From the NCBI GenBank assembly GCA_028673005.1, contig CM054116.1:95314707-95378706 (forward strand): 64,000 nt of DNA, written 5' to 3'. The translations under genes and the position numbers were made by a program. Positions 25,857 through 37,800 of the stretch are shown in pieces. The DNA comes from Tanypteryx hageni. Taxonomy: Eukaryota; Arthropoda; Insecta; Odonata; Petaluridae. The notes under the pieces are model-generated. The model was given only the letters and a program-made list of their open reading frames with translations, ran no database searches and was not told the origin of the DNA. The first letter of the stretch is position 1. Each line of letters opens with the position of its first letter.

Positions 25857-28800
25857 CTGGAAAAAAATGTTCACCAAATACTTCAGTAAGCATATCTTGG
25901 AAATACATACTGTATTTACCCATAGTTTTTACAAAAGTTTAGATTGGTGGAGACCAGACTTCAGCATGTCAAATAAGAAAATAGAACTTGTTAAAATTCC
26001 ATATTTTCTGATCAAATTGTATGTCAGAGACATTTGCATCCTTTAATCTACAGGTACACCCCGATTTACATTGAGGATGCATTCCTGAAAACTGCAAAAC
26101 AATGGTGTGAGGGGGAGATGCATGCAGGAGACCTTATATTTTGAAAAAGAACATAAATAAATTCAAACTGTAGATTTCTGATATTGAATATAGCCTGAAG
26201 CTCCAACAATTAAGAAAATAAAAAGGAGCATTAAGTGTTTACAATAGTTGCCGGTAGATGGTGTGGCGGTGTCAGCTAAATAATTTAGTTTTAAAAATAT
26301 CTCTTCAACAATGCATTATATGGGAGAATGTTTCGAACAAACATTATATAAAATTAAATTTCCTACAACTTTTATTCCAGTATGTTTTTACATTTATCAA
26401 ATATTAAAGCAAATATTAAAAAACAAATGTGACAAGAGTAAACACCCACTTCCGGTTGACCGATGTTTACCAAAAACTAATCAGCACTTCTTAATTTAAC
26501 AAAAATGTCAAATATAAAATTTCGTGTTGATCCGATTAATAGTTTTTGAGTTAGAGCACCCACAATATCCCATTCACAGACATCGATAAAATAGTCAAAA
26601 CATGTTCAGGGGACCTTAAAACATGTATTGCTGTTGAAATTTCGAATTCGTATTTTTCATGAAAACAATACTTTCTCTATATGGAGAAAGTAACGAGACT
26701 ACAAATGAAAAATGTATGCAATTTTCATCAGCAGAAATTATGAGACATCGTAGGGGATCCAGGGCTCCATAAAGGTTGAGAAACACTGATCTAGAGGATA
26801 TACTGTTGAATAATTCAATACAATATCTGATTGTGACTTCAGAAATCCTTCTCAAGTACTTTTAATCACTATTAACTTTTTGGACATCTAGCAAAATTTT
26901 CCTCTGGAAAAATAATGATAACAAACACAAAAAGAGTGGACATGGTTGTAGCATTAATAATGAAAAAATAAGTCATTTGCCATCAAATTCTTAACTCTGA
27001 CTTTAACATTAGTAATAAGGAGAAATATTCAATACTGTGTTCATCAAGCTGATAAAATACAATCACATCTTAAACAATTCACTTTAAATCAATTGGAGGA
27101 GGAAAATCAACAAAATAAAAAAATGTTAAGATGTTTATTCTCTTGCTAGCTAAAAATTTTACACAGCTGTCTGAAAAATAAACAGGTTCTTTAGTAAAGT
27201 GCCAGAACTTTGCTAAAATGTTTATAGTTGTTGTTCAGGATGCCTTGAAGTCCGAGGTATGATGTAGGAGTTTAAATAATTAGATGAAAATAACATTTTT
27301 GAAATACATTTTCCTTATTAAAAATTATTCTCTAGTTAGCTAAATATACTTACGAAGCAAATAGTAAGTTTGTTACTAACAAAAATAATTATCTGGAATA
27401 ATCTGATAATAGAATAAAAAATCTGATGTGGCCACCACATGACTTTCTCGGTTCTAGGTAATTTATTCGCCAACATTTGATCGACGGAAATTTGTTCGAA
27501 TGGAAATTTGGTCACGTGGTAATTTGATCGTGAGGAACTTTAATCGACCCGCATTAGTTCAAACATAAATTTCTTCAACAAATTTTATTTTTAAAATTGG
27601 TATCATATTCTTGCTTAAGACCATTTGATTGTACATTTCTATAAATAAATTGACAGAAGAGTAAAAAGCAACCACGATGCACTGTTTCGGGAAATTCAAT
27701 GTTTATCGCATTTACCATTGCATGTTCGAAATCAGTCATAATTGTCAATGGGTTTGCAGCTGGTTCCAAGTTTTTTATTGTTCTTTAAAGTTGAATGTAA
27801 CACTGTTCATTTTTGCTGGGAAGTAACACGTAGATTAATGGCAGAGCAATGTGTCCACGTAACCCATGTATAGTGTAGAATTGCTCAAAAAGCGGTGGAA
27901 CGGTTTTGATGGTACAATCTGCGTACCAGTGATTTGATCTTGCTAGGTGGTGCAGATTTTTTCTGGTAGAAAATATTAACATTAAATCTAATAATAAAAA
28001 CCATTCACCGTTTTCAATAGTGGTATAATTATCTGGGGACACAATATTTCTTCTGTCACTTGGAATGGCTGGACCATCATTGTTCTTGGTTCTAATATTT
28101 CTTATAGTCCTTTTTATCGTATCTACTGAAGGTTATTTTGCACTTATGGCTTGACTAATATTCTTTGATGGACTGGGCAAAATATAATGGGATGCAACGC
28201 AAGTATCTCTAGCATCTTCTCTTATTTTATTCAATATTCTATTTGCTTCAATTTGTGCACCATCACTGGCATGATTATGTTGTTGAATCTTCTTACTCAC
28301 TTCATTATTTACGGTAGTTAAACAACATTTACAAAACGTCTTCTTGAAAGTTTTCACACTTCCAGTAAATTTTATTTTCATGCTGTTTATCTTTTACATA
28401 CAAGTAATTGTCTAAACATAGTTTTGGTTTGCCTTTAGAATTATTCAAAAATTATAACGCCATTTCAATATAAACTTAGGGGTTGTTAATTACACTGCAA
28501 AGGTACTGCACAACTGATGACTGACTACTTAATCTTTCGAAGAAATGTTAATCGCGCAAGTGTTCGTCAAACAAAGGTACACGGACGTTTCGCCGATGGA
28601 CGATTCACAGAATAGATGAGTCGCCGACAGACATTTCACCGATGGATGTTTCACCGACAGGACGATTCGCTGACAGAAGTTGCCGACAGGACAGTTCGCC
28701 TACCAGATGATTCGCCGACAGGACATTTCGCCGATGGACGTTTCACCAACAGGATGTTTCACCGACAGGACAATAATATTATTTGTATACTATCCAATTT

Positions 28801-31800
28801 TCTTAATTGAATCTTTGCAAGTAATCTAATTAACCATCCTCAGGAGCAGCTATATTCAAATTACATTATATGTTTCTTACTTAACTTAAGAGTTCATTAC
28901 ATAATTACCATTCACAACTCAATAAATAATCTAATTAATTTGATTCAAAAGTTTTACATAAAATATTCCATACTTAATTTAAAGTTTATCAGATACCTTT
29001 ACCTTTAAAATATCATAAAGAAATGCAATAAATTTGGCTAAAACATATCATAGTTTTTAAAAACTATGAAAAACTTTCAAATTATATCAATTCCATTCTT
29101 AAGCTCTCGTTTTTATGCATTCTTTGCACAAAGTGCACGGAGTGAATGCATATAGGGGAAGTCGTATCCGTCCGTCCACGTGTTTCAATTCGGGAACCAC
29201 AGGACAGATATTGATGAAATTTGGTATTGGGGAGTTTTACTAAAATCTGTTGACAGATTTTAAAATTGGTTTAAATCGGACATTAATAACGACCACTTTA
29301 CAGGAAGACCTGCATGCATTTTATAACACCTTGCAAATATCATGCCATTAGATTACTTGCAAAGCTTCAATTAATAAAACTGGATGGTATACAAATAATA
29401 TTATCGTCCTGTCCTGTCCTGCGAAACTCCGTTGGCGAAACATTCATCGGCGAAGCGTCCTGTCAGCAAATTGTCCATCAGCGAAACATCTTGTCAGCGA
29501 ATCGTCCTGTCGGTGAAATGTCTGTTGGCGAAATGTCTGGCCATGCAAACAAAAGGTGGTCGAACAAGTATTGATCAAACAAATTTCTGTTCGAACAAAA
29601 GTCTGCGCAAACAAATATTTTTCGAACAAATTTCTTTACACCGACTTTCTCCATGCCTGTAATACTTCTAAAAATTCCAAATAGGTTAAATGATAATGAA
29701 TATTTTAAGGAACTGCGAGAAAATTTAAAGACTTTACAAAGAACAGAAATAAACTAAAACCGTAGCCTTCTGATATTGGATATAGCCACGAAGCTCAAAC
29801 AATTAAGGAAATAAAAAGGAGCAACACTAAGTCGTAACTAAGCATAAAGTGATTACAATAGTAGGTAGGTGATGTGGTGGTGGCAGCTAAAAAATTAGTT
29901 TTAAAAATCTCTTAAACAAACATTATAAGGGAAAATGTTTCGAACAAATGTTGTGGAAAATTAAATTCTCTACAACTTTTATTCCAGTACTTTTTTACAT
30001 TGATCAAGTAACATAGCAAATATTAAAAAAAAACGGATAATTGACAGGAGTAACCCCCCACATCAGGTTGACCGATTTTTACCAAAAACTCATCAGTTCT
30101 TGTCTCTTTAACAAAAATATGAAATATAAAATTTCGTATTGACCTGATTAACAGTTTTCGAGTTCGAGTACCCACAGACATCATCGAGAAAATGGTAAAA
30201 ACGTGTTCAGGGGACCTTAAAACATGTATTTCCGTCGAAATCTCGAATTCGATTTTTTTCATGAAAACAATACTTACTCTATCCTTCATATATGGAGAAA
30301 GTAATAAAGAAGCTGCAATTAATAGGTACTTCTTTGGCAAAAATGATTTAAGCTATCACCTGCATTTGGTCCAAAAACCCATTAATGTAACTTTAGAATA
30401 GAACAGGAGACCCAAGAATACTCGCTACTATCCTCGTGTGGACAAGAACTTTGCTTGAATCAAGGGGAAAAGCCAGTAGTGGGAATAGTTGGTAAGACAG
30501 GCAAGTGAATAGAAAGCAGTTCCATTTTTCTGGCGCACTTGCCTCCCCCACCACTAAACTTTTTGCTGACACGTGGCTGGCCCCTTTACATTCCTCGTTG
30601 GGACGCTTCGACCAAGGCCAGTAAAGTGCTGAAGACAGTGGAGTCTGTGTGTGTTTTACGTGCGACCGCCCTGTTTTTCTAACGCGATAATTTTTTAAGT
30701 AATTTGAAAGGTTTTCGCAGTTACAGTCACGAGCATAGATAATCTAAGACCGACTTTGCGACGGTGGCTGTTGACTCGAAGATTCCGTAGGAGTTGAACG
30801 TAGTCCAGTTGGAGGGTGGGAAGGGGTGTGAGGGTCAGGTCATGGTATACTAGGAGGGAGGTAAGGTTGCTAAGGGAGGTAAGGTGGGTGAGGAACGTCC
30901 CTATCCTATGCGACGTCTTACAGTAGAATGGGCGAAAGTAGGGAGAACATATTAAGCTAAGGGTGAAACGAGCATGTGTCTCTTATGTGTTTACCTGGAG
31001 AACTTCAAAGACGCAATAGGGGAGGAAGAGGTACGGAAAGAAAAGAAAAAAGAAAATGTTTAAATAGATGATTCTCTCGTAGTTGCGGTATTTTCTTGGA
31101 TTAAAATTACTTGTTTAAACTAAGCTTTCGTCCCATTCTCGACAGATGGAATATTTTCTTTTAGTTATGTATACTATGCAAGTGAGATACTGAGTTCCAT
31201 CTTTCTAATTCTTGGCTAGAAACTCTTCTTCCAGTGGTTGTGATTAAAGCAAAAATAACTCCTCCAAATTTACAAAAGAATTCTTTAGATGGCTTGATGA
31301 AATTAGCTAACTAATTAAAAAATCTTCTTAGTTAATAAAGTAATAAATAAATTAAAAAAGCCCAAACAATTTGCTTTAATGTGTTATTTGCAGTAAATAA
31401 ATAAACGTCTTTCTTTTTCATTCTTCTTGAACAAAAAGCAGTCTTCTAATATGATGTCCACCAACCATCATTATCAAGAATAGTATTCACTCTTCCATTC
31501 ATTGAATTCACAATGGACTAACTTCCCGAACATGATTGGATAGAGCCTCTGCTGTTCTTTTCCGTCGAGGTTCCCAGTCGGTCAGTCCCAGATCACATGC
31601 CTTCTCAATGGGATTGAGATCCGGAGATTTTGATGGCCAGTCGAAGACTGAAATCTCAGGATGAGTTTGAAACTATCGGCTGAAGCAAACGGTTCCTTCT
31701 TAGTTGCCTCAAAAATTTCATCATCCACTTCAGGAGTTGTCTTTTTGGGCAGTCCAGGTTTTCGGCGAGTTTTCAAGCCTTCCTCTCCCTCCTCTTGAAA

Positions 31801-34800
31801 TCGACAGATCCAGAACATGTTCTTCCCTTCCAATGACATTAGAGATGTCAGATACAGGATGTTCAGCTTCCCACATTCGCACAATGCGACCTCGGGTAAC
31901 CTCTGAACTGTAGGCCATCATGGTGTTGCACTGAAAACTTGTTCTGTTTCGAACCACTAGACACGTGGATAACATTACTTGACCTTCCTCAGCCAACTTC
32001 TTTCCTTCACCCACTGTACCTCCCTCAGCAACCTTCCCTTCCTCCTAGTATACCATGACCTGACCCTCACACCCCTTTCCACCCTCTAACTGGACTACTG
32101 TATGTTTACATTCAACTCCTACAGAATCGTCGAGTCAACAGCCACCATCGCAAAGTCGGAACTAGATTATCTATGCTCGCGACTGTATCTTGCAAACCTC
32201 ACCCAGACTACTAGAAAAATCAAAAATCCCAACATTTTCCAATTTAAGGGGTTTTTTTGGACCCCAAACTTCCATTTCAATACGCCGTAAGAAAAACGTT
32301 GACTATGATACAAGCCTTTTTTTAAATGCACTTTTTGAACTATTGTAATATTCACAATTCATATTATAAATTGGGAAGTCATATTTTTTCCTAAAATTTT
32401 TAACTGACCAGCTATTCATTGCACTACCTCTCAGATACCCATTGCGTGTAGGACAGAGGGAATAAGCAGGTCGTAAAAAATAACTAATAAAAATAAATGC
32501 ACTTTAAAATTACTTCAAATTAAGATACAAATTCAGAACTAAAATGACTCATAATTGCAAGTATTTTTTACATAAAATCTGCAATTTAACTTTATATATT
32601 TCGCCACAACTAGTTCTGAGTCATTATTATTAATTTAAATGACAAAGAAATTTCTATAACTAAGAAAAAAATCTAAAGCAATTAAATTTTGATATACCTG
32701 GATCAAGATGTTTTTGGTGGCCATCAAGAAAATAATATGATGAGAAGACAACAGGAAGAATTGGAATCTGAGCAGAGATTGCAACATGGAATGCTCCCTT
32801 TTTGAAAGGAAGCATTAGCTCTTTTGAGCTCCCACTTCCCGCCTTTCTGAGTGCAGCAGTTTTCTGAGGTCCACAGGCATTGCGAGTTCCTTCAGGAAAC
32901 ACCCATAGCTTTATCTGGATTAAAAGTATTATACATGATAAGGAAATATACTGAACAAGGGCATACATTTTCCTGTAAAAGCATTTATAATTACAAAAGA
33001 TCAAAGCTAAAACAAAGAAATACAAATGACTAATGTTCCTCAGGGAAAAAATTAGTGAAAGATATTTGCCTTATTCCCATGCTTAATATTCAGCCAGCCT
33101 TCTGTCCTTCAATTAGGTATACACTTCTGGCATCATCTACAGAGAGGAGTAATAATTTACCACTTCAAAAGTACAAAAATTTGCACAAATTAATGGCAAT
33201 AAAAAACATTTTTCAATGATTAAAATGGAAAGGCATTTACCATCATGACTTGGCTGATATTGAGTACACTATTAATTGGAGATTAAATCTGTTAATAAAT
33301 ATACACTGGAATAGTTAGCACAAAATATCATATTTGTCATAAAAAGGTTAAAAATAATCAACACAACAGATTGAAGTAGTGCATCATTTCAATAACTTAA
33401 TAAGGGCATTTAATATAATTATATTTTCAATATCATTATCATTCACATCATTATCCAAAGTTGACCAGTAGAAAAATTATACATTGGAGCAACTAGTAAG
33501 TGAGGAAAAATAAAATCCTCTTTTGGTGATTGAAAGATTCATCATTTCATGACATGATATACTTACTACCACATACATATAAAAGCCAAATGTGTATGTT
33601 AAGAACATTGATTGTTGCAGTATAACTATGAGACAATAGAAACACAAACTACAATAACGCACATTTGTATGAAAAGTTAATTTAGACAGTTTTATAGAAA
33701 ATGTTAACAGGAGTGAATCTAAAAATTGTACACATTTATCCCCAGTAGTTAGAATGCATAGAATTAATGATATGAGATAAGTTTACGAACAATGATATTA
33801 GAGATGTTTTATTTATTTTGATAGATATAAGAACTTCTTTTGAAATATAAGTGTTTTTAATTGTAAAATCGGCATTTGAAAAGCTTATCATCATAAGATT
33901 ATGAAATATTAATTATGAGTGGAGGCTACGGCGAAGATAAAATAAAGAAAGGAAACTACTTAAATAGAAATATTTTTATTTAACCTTTCTTTTATTTTTT
34001 CCTCTCCCTCTACCTTGGTGCGACACTCTATTTATTAAATTACGACATAGGAGTTGCTTCCTTTCTTTATATTATAAGATTATGAGTTTAAATTATAATA
34101 ATACATTATATAAAACTATGAGGAAATCTCATAACTCATATCTGTGAAGTTCTGAAGATTAAACAAACTGTTTAATATTAATGTATATTTCAAATCACAT
34201 CAATGCTTTTTAATTAGCACTTAACTGCTTGAAAAATATTTTGAAAGGTTACCTCATTTAAATCTTTCTGAACAAACGATTCCAAAATCATAAGCATTGA
34301 AGGAAGCAGGGAGATACGTTTATAGCAGGCAGTAGGTAGATGTAAAACCTGATATGTATATTCTAAGGTCACTGAATGCTATACTCATTATATTTCGAAA
34401 AATATAGTTTATGTAGTTGTGGAAGCTGACTAACATTTAAAAAATCCAGTTTATTATATGAATGACATCAGATAGAGTAAAAATAAAGAGATTAATGAAT
34501 TGAATCTTTAAAATATGGATGTGTTAAATTATACACTATTAAACAGTAAACAATGACTCAGAAAAAAAAAACAAAAATGGAAAAATTGTTGCATACACAA
34601 ACACAACCAACCAAATTCACCCACAATTAACTGTTCTGTTATTGGGTTAAACCAATATATCAATGTTTTAATGGTTAAGGGGACGATTACATAAAATAAT
34701 CACAGAGAAAGCATCACAGCACCAATTTTATATACTAAAAACAAACAACAGTTTAATGACAATGAAGATGATCACCTTGATGAGCAAAAAATAATTTAAG

Positions 34801-37800
34801 CTGTTTCACCAAACTCTAGCCAACCACATCACAATAACTGATTAGTATATCTAAATTTAACACCCTCCTGTAAACATCAAGAAAGCAGGCCAATTATTAT
34901 GCAGAATAGAGCAGTTCCAATTTTTCCACACCATACAACCGTCCAATCTAAACAAGAAGTATAAATTTAAACAATAAAAGAAGATAAAATGGCAACTTAC
35001 ACACTCCAAGCAAAATACATTAAAAGCCAACCTTTTTTGGATAAGAAAAACATTAATCTTCTAATACTTTTCCTACACTGAATATGAAAACAATGAAAAA
35101 ATTACATAAATAATAAGGTTATAAGTTCATAAACATTCCTTTCTCAGAATACACAAAAGTAATAAACGATAAAAGCACAAAAACTTCATACATTTTTTCA
35201 TTGTTAAATCTAAATAGGCTGAATTTTAACTTAGAAATTTATTGCCAAATTTTAGTATTAGGAAGCTATCAATTAATATAAATATTTATATACTTCAAGT
35301 AATTAATGAAAGCAAAAATACAGTACACCACCTTTTTGAACTTCACGAATAATTGGTTCTAGAAAACTGATGCGAAATGCAAATTTGCAAAGTACAAGTC
35401 CTATTTTCCCATAAGACACAATGTTATTATGGGAGTACGGTTCCCACTCAACCTAAAAAATTCACTTTTTTATCATAAATAATGAAGTTTAACAGAAAAT
35501 AAAAGAAAACGTTACAGCAACGTAACAGCAAATGAAAACCTAGCATCATAAAGTGAAAAAAACCTTTTAATTATCTTCAAAACGTGTAATAGCAAAAGAG
35601 AATCCAGCATTACGAACCGATTACACTTCTTTCGGCACTTCTGCAATTTATCTCTAGCGCATTTTCGCATGCAATTTTCGATATTCTTTTCTTCATTCCA
35701 AGGAAATCCTTAAATTTAAATTAATGAACTAATGAAATGAAATTTTGAGTACGTGATCCACATATGCATTCTTAGGTTCTGCAACAAACATTTCCAAAAA
35801 CACAAAAACTATAAAGTGGTAACATTTCTTTCATTAATTATGCACGAAATGTGCAACAGAAAATCAAAACCTAGCATATTAAACTGATAACATTTCCTTT
35901 AATTGTTCAAAATATGCCACAAAAAATAAAAACGAAGCATTAAAGTGGTAACATTTCTTTTAGTAATCGCATTCAATATAGGTACGCGGCAGAAAATCTT
36001 ATGTTACACGATGATAGCAATTCTTCGATTTACATTAAAAATTCGTAATAAAAAATTAAAACCTAACAAAACAAAATAACATTTCTCTAAATTACGTTCA
36101 AAATACAAAGTTAATAGTAAATGAAAACCTTACATTCCAAAATGATGATGGCATTTCTTTAAATTTTAAACTAAAGTTTCACATGGAAAATAGCGGTGTT
36201 GGCAGTGAAGTTCAAACCGAGCTACAAAATAATTAAGTCGAGTGTTATCATGTTTGTTTACTTCAAAAACTGCTAATAATGAGCATTGTAAGTATAATAT
36301 AATAATAATAAGCCCTTTTCTAGGGTGCAAAAGTTTAAACTGAACTTCGAAACAAAAAAGTATAGGAAGTACCGATTGTTGGCATCGCAAACGGATGACA
36401 CAAAATGCAAATAATCGGCACGAAACAGAAGTAATGTCCATAAAATTTTTTTTCGCTAAGTGAAAGTTAACGAACCGCAAGCAAAAAGTTCAAAAAGGTG
36501 GTGTATACAAAAATTGCTGAAAAATATGAAATGATAGACAACCATATACTTTTCCAAAAATTTCCACATTACAAATAAGCACAGGTGAAAGAGCAAGTGC
36601 AAATATCAAAATAATGATGTAACCTAAAATATATCTTCAAAAAAAATAATAGACTGTCATGCTTACAGAATTCAGCCCTCATACTAAACTCGTCAAATTA
36701 TAATTACAAAAATTCGCTTTCTGCTGACGACCACCAATTATATTATCATTACAGGAAAATTCCTTTTATCTGGCATGGGCTGGATCACAGAAACACCATG
36801 TTAGATAACATGCTGGTTATGGGCCGATCCTAGAAAAATGACTACCAGTTTTGTCTAGAAAAGCTCATTCCTATCAACTTTCTGGTATGCTTTGGAACAT
36901 TGTAAATACTGCTAAGATTTTTATGATGTCACAAGAAAGTTCGGACCTTTTCACAAAACATTGGCCCTATAATCGGAACATTACCACACTTAAATATAAA
37001 TTGCTTGTAAAACACCATCTAAGTGCACATTCTTAGGTTTACCCCTCTCCAGCCAGAATTAAAATGTCCAGTATCCCTGGTTTTGAAACTTTTAATTCTC
37101 GTCATCGAACACTAAAGACAGTAATTCACATAACTGTCAGTAACACAATAAATATTTATTGTAGTTTGCTTAAATTTTTAGGAATTATTTACTAATTAAC
37201 TTAATATTTTTAATTTTTCCTACTTTGAGATGGTTTTAGTTTTCCACTTCTACTCCATGTTTCTGGTGGTATTCTAGAAAGCATCCTAACATTGAAAAAA
37301 TATTTTAGAGGTCAAGAAAAGACTTAATCGCGTACAATATACCAAGTCCATCACAGACGAAAATCAAATTTGCCTAAAATGGTGATGACCTCTTAGCTGT
37401 TTCATCTATTTTGTCACTTGATTCCGCTGTAGTCATAACAGGCGGGCATCATTGAGAAAATTATTTTTTTGGAGTGTTTACAGAGAAGAAAACTAAAAAT
37501 CAGAGGCGAGAAAAGTGTACAGAGTAAGGGGAAACACAAAAAAGTCATCAGCAGAGAAAAAAAAGAAAAAAAAATCGTATTATGAACTGGCATGTCAAAT
37601 CGGGTTTGGGCGCTTTATGCCAGAGAGGGTTAAGAGCTTTACATACTTCGGTTACTTTGTTTGATCCAATTTTTGCATATAATTCTAGTTCATTTTTCAA
37701 CAAAAATTGTAGAAGAGCCAATATTATGCTTCAGTATTATAACATTCCTACTTATGCCATGAGCTAACCTATTACAATCTCTATTTTCTGTGGCAATGCT

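Larger units (their letters stand above)
27450..29642. mobile_element. Mutator-like (MULE) transposon, inactive, with 9-bp target duplication
   Basis: Flanked by perfect 9-bp repeats GACTTTCTC (27441-27449 and 29643-29651), the duplication size typical of MULEs. Subterminal sequences are inverted: GGTTCTAGGTAATTTATTCG at the left against GGTGTAAAGAAATTTGTTCG read inward from the right. It carries a - strand transposase relic and holds another TIR element at 28579-29545. Confidence 0.82.
27421..30304 (+). mobile_element. MITE family M1, copy B, split by a MULE insertion
   Basis: The left tip CTGATGTGGCCACCACATG at 27423-27441 and GACTTTCTC to 27449 are separated from the rest (29643-30304) by 2193 bp of MULE. 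The right portion starts GACTTTCTCCATGCCTGTAA and ends TATGGAGAAAGTAA. Without the insert the MITE would be about 690 bp. Confidence 0.75.

Noticed and set aside
28575..28775. CRISPR-like array of repeated 18-20 bp units
   Set aside because: Units are directly adjacent and degenerate with no spacers, and their inverted counterpart lies at 29405-29540; they are transposon arms in a eukaryotic genome.
36166..36480. 104-codon - strand frame
   Set aside because: Falls inside the TIR element 35326-36503; the matching part of the other copy (6271-6465) is frameshifted, so the frame is not conserved.
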